A model generated the notes under the pieces. That model was given only the letters and a program-made list of their open reading frames with translations. It had not been told where the DNA came from and ran no database searches. Made by a program: the position numbers and the translations under genes. A stretch of 55,829 nucleotides of DNA from Ktedonobacterales bacterium (GTDB lineage: Bacteria; Chloroflexota; Ktedonobacteria; Ktedonobacterales; DATBGS01): NCBI GenBank assembly GCA_036557285.1, contig DATBHW010000082.1:1-55829 (forward strand). The letters are read 5' to 3'. Shown here in pieces: positions 1 through 8,873 of the stretch. Within the stretch, counting starts at the first letter, position 1. Each line of letters starts with the position of its first letter.

Positions 1-717
1 CTCCCAGGCGAGGGGAAGGAGCAGCAGGATGCCGGTGGGGCGGGTCAGCATGCCCAACGCCGCCAATCCGCTTGCCTGCCAGAGTCGGCCCGCGCGGGCG
101 CGCTCGATAGCCCCCAGGCTCAGCAGCAGGAAGAGTGACTCACTGTAGGGCGCGAAACTGAAGAAGCTAACAGGGGAGCAGACCAGGCAGAGCAGGGCAA
201 AGCGGGCGACAGGTTCGCCATACTCGCGTTGGGCCAGACGGAAGAACCAGAGATAGCTGCCCCAGGCGCCCAGCCAGGAGACGAGCAGCGCGGCCAGCGT
301 GAAGTGCCCGCCGAGCGGCCAGGCGAGGAGCCGGATGAGCAGGGGGTAGAGGGGGAAGAAAGCGCCCAGTCCTTGATCGGTGTAGCCCTGCTGAGCGATG
401 TGCAGGAAGAAGGCGCTGTCGAACCGCGCCCAGGAGGCGGCGAAGCCGCTGCTCCAGTCGGCCAGCGGCGGCGCGTCAGATGGCGTTGGCTGGCTGCCAG
501 GAATGCCAGCCAGCCAGAGATGCAGCGTGGTGAGCGCCAGATAGAAGGCCAACGCCAGTAGAAAGACCAGGGAGGGAAAACTGCTCAGCAAGACGCCTGC
601 GCGCGATTGCCGCAGGCGTTGGAGCCAGGTAGGAGAAACGAGGCCGCCGCCCTGCTCATGCAGGACAGCAGGCGCAGTCGTTGTTCGATCTTCAGAAACG
701 GTGGTCAGGTGTTCCAT
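1..717 (-). CDS. PIG-V-like membrane mannosyltransferase (C-terminus cut by window edge)
   Basis: 239 codons run in frame from an ATG at 717 to the window edge, so the C-terminal part is missing. Family signatures are visible: WARFDSAFFLHIAQQGY (residues about 96-112), a conserved W-x2-D-x3-F-x4-A-x2-GY segment, followed by AFFPLYPLLIRL, then PYSESLFLLL and TRPTG. These match the PIG-V / GPI-mannosyltransferase-2-like family. Bacterial members are multi-pass membrane enzymes expected to use polyprenyl-phosphate mannose as donor. Residues about 45-65 form the first hydrophobic segment. The acceptor substrate cannot be inferred. The gene is read leftward and stands alone, followed upstream by a 2-hydroxyacid oxidase. 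Confidence 0.75.
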   Translation of the reverse strand, partial: MEHLTTVSEDRTTTAPAVLHEQGGGLVSPTWLQRLRQSRAGVLLSSFPSLVFLLALAFYLALTTLHLWLAGIPGSQPTPSDAPPLADWSSGFAASWARFDSAFFLHIAQQGYTDQGLGAFFPLYPLLIRLLAWPLGGHFTLAALLVSWLGAWGSYLWFFRLAQREYGEPVARFALLCLVCSPVSFFSFAPYSESLFLLLSLGAIERARAGRLWQASGLAALGMLTRPTGILLLLPLAWE

Positions 718-800
718 GCAGCCGGCCAATAATCCTTCTCTCAACTTCCCCTTGCTAAAAACGAGACTGGCGCGTGGCCGGTCACAGGGAACGCGCTGCT

Positions 801-1883
801 TCAGGGGTTGAGGGAGAGCAGACTGTTATCAATGCTGGCAATGGTGGGGCGGCCCGCCAGCAGCATCACCTCTTCCAGTTCATGGCGCAGCATCTCAAGC
901 ACGCGCTGCACCCCATCGGCTCCATCGAGGGCCAGACCCCAGAGGATGGGGCGGCCAATCAAGACGGCTCGCGCGCCCAATGCCAGGGCTTTCAGCACAT
1001 CGGTCCCCCGGCGCACACCGCCATCCAGATAGACTTCGGCGCGCCCATCTGCCGCTTCAACCACTTCCGGCAGCGCCCGAATGGCTGCGATGGCGGTATC
1101 AAGCTGACGCCCGCCGTGGTTGGAAACGACGATGCCATCCGCGCCATATTCCACCGCCAGCCGCGCATCCTCGGCGGTGAGAATGCCCTTGACGAGAATG
1201 GGCATCTCTGCGATGGACCGGAACCAGGCGACATCCTTCCAGGCGAGGGTGAGGTCCATCATCCTGGCAACGTAGGTAGGCAGCGCGGAGCCGCTGTCCT
1301 GCCGGGGCATCATAGACATCTCCGGGCCGGAAAAGTTGGCAAGCTGGACCTCTGGCGGCAGCGCAAAGTGGTTGCGCACATCGCGTTCGCGTCGGCCAGA
1401 ATGCGGCGCGTCTACCGTCAGGCAGAGCGCCTGGTAGCCAGCGGCTTTAGCGCGCTGCACCAGGGCGCGCGTGATCTCGCGGTCCTTGTTGACATAAAGC
1501 TGGAACCAGAGCGGGCCGCTGGCGGCGGCGGCCACGTCTTCCAGCGTGGTTGTGGCGAGCGTACTGACGGCCATAAGCGTTTCTGCCGCGCCCGCGCCGC
1601 GCACCGTGGCAAGCTCCCCTTCGGGATGGCCCAAGCGGTGCATCGCTGTCGGCGCAACCAGGATGGGCGCGGCTACCCGCTGGCCCAGCACCGTTGTGCT
1701 GGTATCTATGGCGCTGACATCCACCAGCATGCGCGGGCGCAGGGCAATGCGCTCGAACACGGCGCGGTTTTCGCGCAGGGTTACTTCGTCCTCGGCCCCG
1801 CCCGCGTAGTAATCGTAAACCATACCTGGCATGCGCTGCTGTGCCAGTGTCTCAAGTTCCAACAGGTTCACCCATTCTGCCAT
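801..1883 (-). CDS. FMN-dependent alpha-hydroxy-acid oxidase/dehydrogenase
   Basis: The predicted 360-residue protein belongs to the glycolate oxidase / L-lactate dehydrogenase / lactate monooxygenase family of TIM-barrel flavoenzymes, which oxidise (S)-2-hydroxyacids to 2-oxoacids. Visible signatures are DYYAGGA (24-30), WFQLYV (126-131), the FMN-contacting VKGI (231-234), SNHGGRQ (254-260) holding the catalytic His256 and substrate-binding Arg259, and DGGVRRGTD (287-295). Full length is usual for the family. I chose the ATG at 1883 over one eight codons upstream because GGAGG lies about 8 nt before it. The sequence does not decide between oxidase and dehydrogenase, or between glycolate, lactate and other substrates. 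Confidence 0.88.
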   Translation of the reverse strand: MAEWVNLLELETLAQQRMPGMVYDYYAGGAEDEVTLRENRAVFERIALRPRMLVDVSAIDTSTTVLGQRVAAPILVAPTAMHRLGHPEGELATVRGAGAAETLMAVSTLATTTLEDVAAAASGPLWFQLYVNKDREITRALVQRAKAAGYQALCLTVDAPHSGRRERDVRNHFALPPEVQLANFSGPEMSMMPRQDSGSALPTYVARMMDLTLAWKDVAWFRSIAEMPILVKGILTAEDARLAVEYGADGIVVSNHGGRQLDTAIAAIRALPEVVEAADGRAEVYLDGGVRRGTDVLKALALGARAVLIGRPILWGLALDGADGVQRVLEMLRHELEEVMLLAGRPTIASIDNSLLSLNP

Positions 1884-1906
1884 TGATCGCTTGCCTCCAA
1901 AAATCA

Positions 1907-2629
1907 CTAGTATGACTGGCGTGTCGCGTGGATCACGATGAAGCTAGGTACAGAGACATCTCTTTCGTTGCCGATCTGCTGCGCTAATTCCTGGCTAAGC
2001 TGCGGTTCCACCATCTGGCGGAGCACGCAGCCCTCTTGAATCACCAGATTGATATAGCTGCTCAGTGGGCGATGAAAGAGGTAGCCGAAGGTCTGTGGCC
2101 TCACGTACTCGTGCAGATACTCGCGCACTTCGACATAGCCCTTACGCAGCCATTCGGCCCCTGGCTCCTCGAAGCAGGGATGAAGCAGGGAGAAGATGAA
2201 ATCTCCCCCTCCCTTGAGGGCATGGATGCAGTTTCGTATAGCCGCTTTGTAGTCAGCAATGTCCATCAAGACCATATTCGCAATGACCACATCAAAGGAG
2301 TTTTCCAGGTCGGTGCAGGTGGAGAGATCGGCCTGAACGTAGGTAACGCCCCGTCGCTCGGCTTCCTCACGCTGAAGCGCGTAGCGATACAAGCCCTCGG
2401 CTGGCTCGATGCCGGTCACACTAGCCCCTTTTTGCGCGAGCAGCCGACAGAGATAGCCCTGGCCGCAGCCAGCATCCAGTATGCGCTTGTCCGTGACATC
2501 TCCCAGGAGCGCAAAGATCACCGGATTCAAGAGATGCTGGCGAGCGAAATCGCCCTCCTCGCCAAACGTCTCTGCCTGGTCGTAGGTTGCCCAGGAGCGA
2601 ATCGCCTCGCTATTGCTTATGTCGGGCAT
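1907..2629 (-). CDS. class I SAM-dependent methyltransferase
   Basis: A Rossmann-fold methyltransferase of about 240 residues. Motif I is ILDAGCGQGYL (50-60), followed by the acidic loop VTGIEPAEG and a post-motif DVVIANMVLMDI. The C-terminal half carries LHPCFEEPG, common in small-molecule methyltransferases of the Methyltransf_11/25 type. The substrate is unknown. An ATG at 2629 is preferred because GAAGGA precedes it by about 11 nt. The in-frame ATG at 2677 has no ribosome site and would place the N-terminus inside a palindromic operator-like region. The gene ends 23 bp before the start of the hydroxyacid oxidase on the same strand, so the two are probably co-transcribed. Confidence 0.8.
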   Translation of the reverse strand: MPDISNSEAIRSWATYDQAETFGEEGDFARQHLLNPVIFALLGDVTDKRILDAGCGQGYLCRLLAQKGASVTGIEPAEGLYRYALQREEAERRGVTYVQADLSTCTDLENSFDVVIANMVLMDIADYKAAIRNCIHALKGGGDFIFSLLHPCFEEPGAEWLRKGYVEVREYLHEYVRPQTFGYLFHRPLSSYINLVIQEGCVLRQMVEPQLSQELAQQIGNERDVSVPSFIVIHATRQSY

Positions 2630-2653
2630 AGAGATGATGTTCCTTCGGGTACC

Positions 2654-2767
2654 TTGTCTGGATGTTCTAACCATCATTCATGTTATTGACAGTTAGCATG
2701 TCCAGACAACGTTGTCCAGATATGCTAACCGCCATTCGGGTTATTGATGGTTAGTATATCGGGGCAA
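2654..2767. promoter_or_regulatory. two tandem 56-bp inverted-repeat units upstream of the methyltransferase
   Basis: Unit 1 (2654-2709) is bounded by perfect 9-bp arms TTGTCTGGA and TCCAGACAA. Unit 2 (2712-2767) is bounded by near-perfect 19-bp arms, TTGTCCAGATATGCTAACC at 2712 and its imperfect complement ending at 2767. Each unit holds a CTAACC box facing a (G)GTTAG box (2667/2692 and 2725/2749). A fifth CTAACC is at 2779. The units are separated by 2 bp, and across the junction the perfect palindrome GACAACGTTGTC is formed at 2705-2716. The position just upstream of the preferred methyltransferase start suggests operators for a dimeric repressor. A miniature mobile element is the alternative. 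Confidence 0.55.
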
Positions 2768-2862
2768 GGCGCTCTATCCTAACCATCAATACCCTGAACG
2801 CGCGGCCACTTCTGCGTGATCTGTTTGGAGCGCAGCCGCTGCTGAAATTGCTCGCTGGTCAG

Positions 2863-3237
2863 CTACCTCTTTGCTTTGCGGCCAGCCAGCGTCAGCAGCA
2901 GGCCGCCCAGCAGGCCAAGGTTTTTGGCAAACTGGATTTGCTGCGCCTTGCGCCCGGCTTCGGTCTCTTCTTTCCAGAAGGCGTGGCCCGCGATGGTCGT
3001 TGGAATCAAGGCGAGGAAGAGGCCCGCTGCGGCCATCCTGGGCAGAATCCCCAGGCCGAGCATAGCGCCGCCCGCCATCATGGACACGCCGTTGATTTTC
3101 ACGGCCAGTTCTGGCTCTGGAATGCCAAGATCGGCCACCTGCTTGACGCGGTTGCCTGGCTGGGAATACGCCCGATAGCCCCCCAGAATGAAAATGATTG
3201 AGAGCAAGAGATACGCCAGTTGTTTGATGTTCGCCAT
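2863..3237 (-). CDS. DoxX-family small membrane protein
   Basis: A 124-residue protein with four hydrophobic segments (about 6-22, 46-64, 67-85 and 104-118). The C-terminal FAKNLGLLGGLLLTLAG is the typical last DoxX helix. DoxX relatives are integral membrane proteins linked to quinone or redox roles, but most have no assigned function. AGAGGG lies about 6 nt before the ATG. It starts 14 bp downstream of the dnaE stop on the same strand, so read-through from dnaE is possible. Confidence 0.75.
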   Translation of the reverse strand: MANIKQLAYLLLSIIFILGGYRAYSQPGNRVKQVADLGIPEPELAVKINGVSMMAGGAMLGLGILPRMAAAGLFLALIPTTIAGHAFWKEETEAGRKAQQIQFAKNLGLLGGLLLTLAGRKAKR

Positions 3238-3250
3238 ACATACCCTCTTT

Positions 3251-6200
3251 TCACTGATATTCGGCTGCGCCTTCGGCGCCGGGCCGCTGCTGGCGCCCCG
3301 TCATCTCGCTCCCGTTGGTTTCGCGCGCGCCAGCCAGCGCCGGTTCTTTTTCGGTGAATACCGAAACCTGCACAGACCCCGGCCCCAGCGCCTCCTCCAG
3401 CGCCTGATGCAGTTCGGCGCAGTAGCCCACATGATTATCGTCTGGCGCGAGCCGCGCCTGCCAGAAGCCGTTGCGCACCAGCAGTTCGTACTGGTCGCCG
3501 CCGGAGTGACGCTGGATATGGCGATAGGCGTCCTGCACCTTGATCTTGTCAACCAGATCGTTGCCGGTGCGCGTGACGGTGATGCGCAGGAGATATTTCG
3601 GGCGGCTCATCTCCTCATCCGAGACCTCGAAGCGTTCCGCGCCATCGGCGATGATCTTGGGCTGATCGTCGCGCATCTCTACTTTGCCGGTGATGAGCAA
3701 GATGTTATCATCCTGCCAGAGATTGGCGGTCTGCTCGTAGGTGCGCGGAAAGATGGTCACTTCCACCTGGCCGTGCAGGTCTTCGACGATGGCCGCCGCC
3801 ATCGTGTCGCCCTTCTTGGTGGTGATGCGCCGCGCCTCGATGATGCGCCCGCCAATGGTGATCTTCTGGCCCGCCCACTCTTCGTTCAACCTGGCGGTGG
3901 GAACCGCGCCCCGTTTTTCCAGCGCCTCAGCGACCCGCGCCAGGGGATGCGCGGAAAGATAGATGCTCAGCAGTTCTTTCTCCCAGGCCAGCCAGGTCTG
4001 GCGCGGAATCTGTGGGGCGTCGCGCAGCTTGAAGTCCTTGACGGGATCATGCCCATCTATCGCGCCAAAAAGGCTGTCCTGGCCGATCTCCTGCATCTTG
4101 CGGTGCTGCTGCCCGATGCTGATGGCGTGGTCCAGCGACTCCAGCAGTTGATGGCGCGGCCCAAGCTCATCCAGCGCGCCGACTTTGATCAGGCATTCCA
4201 GGGCGCTGCGCGTGACGGCGCGGCTGTCCACGCGGGCGCAGAGGTCGGCCAGCGAGACAAAGGGGCCGTCGGTCTTTCGCGCCGCCAGTATCTCTTCGAT
4301 GGGCCGCGAGCCAACATTTTTGATCGCCAGCAGACCAAAGCGCACCTTGCCCTCTTCGACGGTGAAGCCGATGTCGCTCTTGTTGATATGCGGGGCCAGC
4401 ACTTCTACGCCCATGCGGCGGCATTCAGCGACGGCGGCCATCACCTTTTTGGCGTCGCTGGCCTCGGTGGTGAGGGTGGCGGCCATAAACTCCGGCGTAT
4501 AGTTGGCCTTGAGATAAGCGGTGATGTAGGCTACCCAGGCATATGAACAGGCGTGCGCCTTGTTGAAGCCGTAGCCGCCAAACGGCTCGATCAGCGTAAA
4601 AATCTCGTCGGCGATCTTCTCATTGATGCCATGCTTGACGCAGCCCTGGATAAACTTGCTGCGGTATTTGATCAACTCTTCGGGAATCTTCTTGCCCATC
4701 GCCTTGCGAAAAGCGTCTACTTCGCCCCAGGTGAAGCCCGCCAGTTCGACAGCGATATACAACACCTGATCTTGATAGACCAGGACGCCATAGGACTCTT
4801 TCAGAAACGGCTCCAGATCGGGATGCAGATACTTGATCTGGATTTCCCCATGCTTGGCTTTAATAAAGGTCGGGATGCTGTCCATCGGGCCGGGGCGATA
4901 GAGCGCAACCATAGCGGTCAGGTCTTCAATGCTGGTGGGTTTCAGTTCTTTGATGTGCTGGCGCATGGCCCCCGACTCAAGCTGGAAGATGCCCGTTGTT
5001 TCGCCGCTGCTGAGCAGTTCGTAGGCTTTGGCGTCATCGGTTGGGATGTGGTCCAGGTCCAGGTCAACGCCATGTACTTCTTTGATGAACTTGACGCTGT
5101 TCTGCAAGATGGTCAGGTTGGAAAGGCCCAGGAAGTCAAACTTGAGCAGCCCCAACTCTTCCAGATAGGCTTGCTCGTACTGGCTGACCAGCCAGCTTTT
5201 GGGGTCTTTGGCGTCGCGCAGTTGGAGCGGCACTGAATCCATCAGCGGCTCGCGCGAGATGACGACGCCCGCCGCGTGGATGCCAACGCTGCGAATGGTC
5301 CCCTCCAGCGCCAGCGCCTTGTCCAGAATGGTTTTGGTCGTTTCGCTGTTCTCGTAACGCTGCTGGAGGTCTTTGATCGTCTCCAGGGAGCCGCGCAGCG
5401 TGACCTTGGGGCCGGTGGGGATGAGCCGGGCGATGGTGTCGGCCTCGCTCTGGAGGCTCAGGACGCGCCCAACGTCGCGCACCGCTGCTTTGGCGGCCAT
5501 CGTGTTGAAGGTCACGATCTGCGCCACTTTGTCCCAGCCGTATTTTTCAGCGACGTAGATCACCATTTCCTCACGCCGGTCATCGGGGAAGTCGGTGTCA
5601 ATGTCGGGCATGCTCTTGCGTTCCGGGTTCAGGAATCGCTCAAACAGCAAGCGATACTGAAGCGGGTCTACGTTGGTGATGCCCAGCACGTAGCCGATCA
5701 GGCTGCCCGCCGCCGAACCGCGCGCCGAGCAGCGGATGCCGCGCTTGCGCGCCTCGTTATAGAAGTCCCAGACGATCAGGAAGTAAGCAACAAAGCCTTT
5801 CTGGCTGATAATCGTGAACTCGTAATTCAGCCGGTCCTTGATCTCGTCGGTCATCTTGTCGTAACGCTCCTCGACGCCTTTGACGCAGAGATCATAAAGG
5901 TACGCATCCGCGTCGCGGTAGCCAGCCGGAATGGGGAAATCGGGGAGCAGCGCCTGCCCGAACGTCAGGTCAATATGGCACATTTCTGCGATGCGCATGG
6001 TGTTTTTGAGCGCGTCGGGTACGTCGCCAAAGAGCGCGGCCATCTCGTCGGCGGTCTTCAGGTAGTAGTGCTGGCTGTCGAACTTCATGCGTTTGGGGTC
6101 GTCAATGCCTTTGCCTGTCTGCACGCAGAGCAGAATATCCTGCGTCTGCGCGTCTTCGGCGCGAACGTAGTGCAGGTCGTTGGTGGCAACCAGCGGCAGG

Positions 6201-6799
6201 CCCGTCTCTTTATGCAGGTCGTAGAGCATCTGGTTGACGCGCACCACCTCCGATTCTGGGGCCAGGTGATCTTGAACTTCCAGAAAGAAGCGGTCAGGGC
6301 CAAACACGTCACGATACCAGTTGATGACCTGGCGCGCGCCGTTGATGTCGCCTTTGAGCAGCAGCGAGGGGATTTCGCCGGAGATACAGGTACTGGTGGC
6401 GATCAGCCCTTCGGCGTGCGCGGCCAGGGTCTTTTTATCAATGCGCGGGCGCAGGTGATACCCTTTGGTATGAGCCAGCGTCGTCAGCCGCAGCAGGTTG
6501 CGATAGCCGACCTCGTTCTGAGCCAGCAGCAGCAGATGATAGTAATCGTATTTGCCGCTGTGGTCTTCAATGGCGTTGGGGGTGAGATAGCTTTCCACGC
6601 CGATGATCGGATTGACCCCGGCGTCTTTGCAGGCTTTATAGAAGTCAATGACACCATACATCGCGCCGTGATCGGTGATGGCAAGGCTTTTCATCCCATA
6701 GCTTTTGGCCTGAAACACCAGATCGGTAATGCGCGACAAACCATCCAGCAACGAGTATTCACTATGAACATGCAGGTGGGTGAACTCACTCGCGCTCAT
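3251..6799 (-). CDS. dnaE: DNA polymerase III alpha subunit (replicative polymerase)
   Basis: The 1182-residue protein is the normal DnaE1 length. The N-terminal PHP domain keeps the metal ligands HLHVH (8-12), TDH (42-44) and NDLH (207-210), so it may retain PHP-linked phosphatase or proofreading activity. The polymerase catalytic aspartates sit in PDIDTDFPDD (D401, D403) and in LLKFDFLG (D555), which are the same numbers as in E. coli DnaE. A tandem HhH region follows, and an OB fold lies near 990-1070 (KITIGGRI ... VEVTIFPRTYE). The protein extends the nascent strand with the beta clamp. No other holoenzyme gene is adjacent. An 89-bp palindromic repeat lies 75 bp upstream of the start. Confidence 0.98.
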   Translation of the reverse strand: MSASEFTHLHVHSEYSLLDGLSRITDLVFQAKSYGMKSLAITDHGAMYGVIDFYKACKDAGVNPIIGVESYLTPNAIEDHSGKYDYYHLLLLAQNEVGYRNLLRLTTLAHTKGYHLRPRIDKKTLAAHAEGLIATSTCISGEIPSLLLKGDINGARQVINWYRDVFGPDRFFLEVQDHLAPESEVVRVNQMLYDLHKETGLPLVATNDLHYVRAEDAQTQDILLCVQTGKGIDDPKRMKFDSQHYYLKTADEMAALFGDVPDALKNTMRIAEMCHIDLTFGQALLPDFPIPAGYRDADAYLYDLCVKGVEERYDKMTDEIKDRLNYEFTIISQKGFVAYFLIVWDFYNEARKRGIRCSARGSAAGSLIGYVLGITNVDPLQYRLLFERFLNPERKSMPDIDTDFPDDRREEMVIYVAEKYGWDKVAQIVTFNTMAAKAAVRDVGRVLSLQSEADTIARLIPTGPKVTLRGSLETIKDLQQRYENSETTKTILDKALALEGTIRSVGIHAAGVVISREPLMDSVPLQLRDAKDPKSWLVSQYEQAYLEELGLLKFDFLGLSNLTILQNSVKFIKEVHGVDLDLDHIPTDDAKAYELLSSGETTGIFQLESGAMRQHIKELKPTSIEDLTAMVALYRPGPMDSIPTFIKAKHGEIQIKYLHPDLEPFLKESYGVLVYQDQVLYIAVELAGFTWGEVDAFRKAMGKKIPEELIKYRSKFIQGCVKHGINEKIADEIFTLIEPFGGYGFNKAHACSYAWVAYITAYLKANYTPEFMAATLTTEASDAKKVMAAVAECRRMGVEVLAPHINKSDIGFTVEEGKVRFGLLAIKNVGSRPIEEILAARKTDGPFVSLADLCARVDSRAVTRSALECLIKVGALDELGPRHQLLESLDHAISIGQQHRKMQEIGQDSLFGAIDGHDPVKDFKLRDAPQIPRQTWLAWEKELLSIYLSAHPLARVAEALEKRGAVPTARLNEEWAGQKITIGGRIIEARRITTKKGDTMAAAIVEDLHGQVEVTIFPRTYEQTANLWQDDNILLITGKVEMRDDQPKIIADGAERFEVSDEEMSRPKYLLRITVTRTGNDLVDKIKVQDAYRHIQRHSGGDQYELLVRNGFWQARLAPDDNHVGYCAELHQALEEALGPGSVQVSVFTEKEPALAGARETNGSEMTGRQQRPGAEGAAEYQ

Positions 6800-6873
6800 T
6801 GGCCGCTCCTTCGATAGATACCAGGCAGTAATCCATATTCATGATGCTCACTCTTCAGTAATACTTAAGAATG

Positions 6874-6962
6874 CCTCACACAACCGACGGTTGGCCCCAC
6901 CCCTGCCGCCTGGAAGGACGGCGCTACAACCCCATCCCTGCTCGTGCGGAGGTTGTGTGAGG
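6874..6962. repeat. 89-bp palindromic mini-element, copy A
   Basis: Terminal inverted repeats CCTCACACAACC / GGTTGTGTGAGG enclose an interior nearly identical to copies at 13057 and 24181. All three copies are exactly 89 bp. The element is flanked on both sides by TAAGAA in direct orientation, which could be a target duplication or part of the element. The interior holds a CCGCC-TGGAAGGA-CGGCG hairpin seen in other repeat families of this window. It encodes no protein and behaves like a MITE. It lies 75 bp upstream of the dnaE start. Confidence 0.85.
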
Positions 6963-7149
6963 CGCTCTAAGAACGTTTGCGACAGCCCTGGTACTATTTG
7001 GCCGGTCAGGAACTGCCTCAAGCATAGGAGAAAAAGGCTGTTTCAGTATACCGTAGCTGAGGAAAGGGAGCAAGAGAATAACACGCGAGATAGACGCTAT
7101 GATATGATGTCAACGCGGCGCAGGCGCTGCGCATAGCAAGGAGCGTTGG

Positions 7150-7602
7150 ATGCGAATCGCCAGTAAAAAGGGGCTGCTCACGATGGCTCAGCACTTCCTC
7201 CAACCGACAGAGCGCACTATTTTGGTCATTGAAAATGATTGGAACAATCGTATTTTGATGGAGAATCTGCTGCGTATGGGGGGCTATGGGGTTGTGTCTG
7301 CAATGAATGGGCAAGAGGCGCTGGAGCTTTTGGATCGCGGCGTGCAGGTGCATCTGGTGCTGACCGATCTTTCGATGCCGGTGCTGGACGGCTATCAAGC
7401 CGCCCAGATGATTCGAGAGAAGGCTGGCTACAAAGAGCTTCCGATTGTTGCCGTCACCGGCTATGCCATGAGTGAGGATAAAGAATCGGCTCTGGCGGCG
7501 GGCTGCGACGAGTATCTGACGAAGCCATTTCGCCAGAGTGAATTGTTGGAGATAGTGGCGCGGCTCTTGCCTGCCTGCCCGGCTCCGAGGGCAGGCGGCT
7601 AA
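7150..7602 (+). CDS. single-domain response regulator (CheY-like receiver)
   Basis: A 150-residue protein made almost only of a receiver domain. The predicted phosphoacceptor is D73 in LTDLSMP, the switch Thr is T103 in AVTGYA, and the conserved Lys is K125 in LTKPF. The acidic pocket near the N-terminus reads VIENDWNNR rather than the usual E-D, so the second acid is replaced by N29 with D30 next to it. There is no output domain, so it must act by protein contact. GGAG lies 6 nt before the ATG. It is followed 22 bp later by prmA on the same strand. No histidine kinase is nearby. Confidence 0.88.
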   Translation: MRIASKKGLLTMAQHFLQPTERTILVIENDWNNRILMENLLRMGGYGVVSAMNGQEALELLDRGVQVHLVLTDLSMPVLDGYQAAQMIREKAGYKELPIVAVTGYAMSEDKESALAAGCDEYLTKPFRQSELLEIVARLLPACPAPRAGG

Positions 7603-7623
7603 AACCGCTCGCACAGGAAATCT

Positions 7624-8526
7624 ATGCGTTGGCTGGAATTGACGGTCTCTGCGCACCGTGAAGCCGTCGAGGCGATCAGCGAGCTGCTCAGCCGCTACGC
7701 GCCCGGCGGCGTTGCTATCGAAGAACCCATTGCCTTGCTGGATGATGGGCAGGAGTATCGTATCCTGCCCGATGGTGCGGCGCTGGCGCGCGCCTATCTG
7801 CCGGTGGATGGCTCTGAGGAAGAGAAGCGCCAGCAGATTGAGCAGGGGTTGTGGCATCTGGGGCAGATTGGGCCAGACTTTGTGGGCGAACTCACGGCGC
7901 GCCTGGTGGCTGAGGAGGACTGGGCCAACGCCTGGAAAGCGTATTACCATGTCCTGCGCCTGGGAAGGCGCGTTGTGATCAAACCGTCCTGGCGCGACTA
8001 TACGCCCAGACCAGGCGAAATAGTGGTGGAATTGGACCCCGGTATGGCCTTTGGCACGGGGCTGCACCCCACAACACGCATGTGCCTGGAACTGCTGGAG
8101 CAGCGTGTGCAGCCGGGTATGCGCGCGCTGGATGTGGGGACGGGTTCGGGGATTCTGGCGCTGGCGACGGCGAAACTTGGCGCGGCCAGCGTGCTGGCGC
8201 TGGATGTGAGCAGTGTGGCCGTCGAATCCGCGCAGGCCAACGCGCGCGCAAACGGTTTGGGAGAGCGCGTCACCGTCAAACTCGGCTCCATCGAGGAGGC
8301 GTCGGGCGGACGCTATGATCTGGTGATCGCCAATATCATTGCTCGCGTGATTGCCGATCTGGCTCCCGCGCTGGTGGGGGCGCTGGCCCCTGGCGGCTTG
8401 CTCATTGCCAGCGGCATCATTGACGAGCGTTTGCCCCTGGCTGAAGACGCGCTGCGCGCCGCTGGCCTGACTCAGATCGAGCAGGTGCGCGATGGCGATT
8501 GGGTGTCGCTGGTGGGGCGGCGGTAG
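7624..8526 (+). CDS. prmA: ribosomal protein L11 methyltransferase
   Basis: A 300-residue protein. The N-terminal substrate-recognition domain opens with MRWLELTV. The catalytic domain carries GMAFGTGLHPTT (140-151), the PrmA hallmark, then ALDVGTGSGILAL (motif I, about 168-180) and LVIANIIARVI, the N-[IV]-x-A-R motif of this family. PrmA trimethylates lysines and the N-terminus of ribosomal protein L11 in the cytoplasm. AGGAAAT precedes the ATG. It lies just behind the receiver gene and probably shares its transcript. The usual partners dnaJ and rsmE are not present. Confidence 0.93.
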   Translation: MRWLELTVSAHREAVEAISELLSRYAPGGVAIEEPIALLDDGQEYRILPDGAALARAYLPVDGSEEEKRQQIEQGLWHLGQIGPDFVGELTARLVAEEDWANAWKAYYHVLRLGRRVVIKPSWRDYTPRPGEIVVELDPGMAFGTGLHPTTRMCLELLEQRVQPGMRALDVGTGSGILALATAKLGAASVLALDVSSVAVESAQANARANGLGERVTVKLGSIEEASGGRYDLVIANIIARVIADLAPALVGALAPGGLLIASGIIDERLPLAEDALRAAGLTQIEQVRDGDWVSLVGRR

Positions 8527-8546
8527 GGCTGTGCAGGTGATCCGTT

Positions 8547-8867
8547 TTATCCGCTTGCGCGCTTTTTCTGCTCCCGATTTTGTAGATGCTCAAGCAGGAC
8601 TATGCGGGCTAGTGTTGATGGGCCAATGCCGCGCTCTCTGGCCTCGCTGCTGAGCGCCTCAAAAGAATTCTCCTCAAGCCGCACCGTGAGCGATTTTTTC
8701 TGACGAGCTTTTACGAATTTCACATCTGTAACCAACTCAAGCTCGTCAGCAAACTCCTCAATGGAATGTGTATCCCAGAACGCTGCTTCTTCCTCAATAG
8801 TATTGAATGTTGGTATGTGGCTTTTTCCCGGCTCTTCTTTTTGCTCTGGTTGTTTTTTTTCTGCCAT
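8547..8867 (-). CDS. BrnA/CopG-like antitoxin
   Basis: A 106-residue basic and acidic protein. The segment FNTIEEEAAFWDTHSIEEF (about 21-39) is typical of CopG/BrnA antitoxins. The later segment KKSLTVRLEENSFEALSSEA looks like a ribbon-helix-helix DNA-binding region. It starts 6 bp after the stop of the BrnT-like toxin gene, in the usual toxin-first order of brnTA loci. It is expected to neutralise the toxin and autoregulate the operon. Assignment rests on context plus short motifs. Confidence 0.72.
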   Translation of the reverse strand: MAEKKQPEQKEEPGKSHIPTFNTIEEEAAFWDTHSIEEFADELELVTDVKFVKARQKKSLTVRLEENSFEALSSEARERGIGPSTLARIVLLEHLQNREQKKRASG

Positions 8868-8873
8868 CAGTGC

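Noticed and set aside
3188-6817. Long plus-strand frames opposite dnaE
   Set aside because: They are antisense shadows of a well-supported DnaE gene: high-GC codon bias keeps them open, they lack ribosome sites and show no domain.
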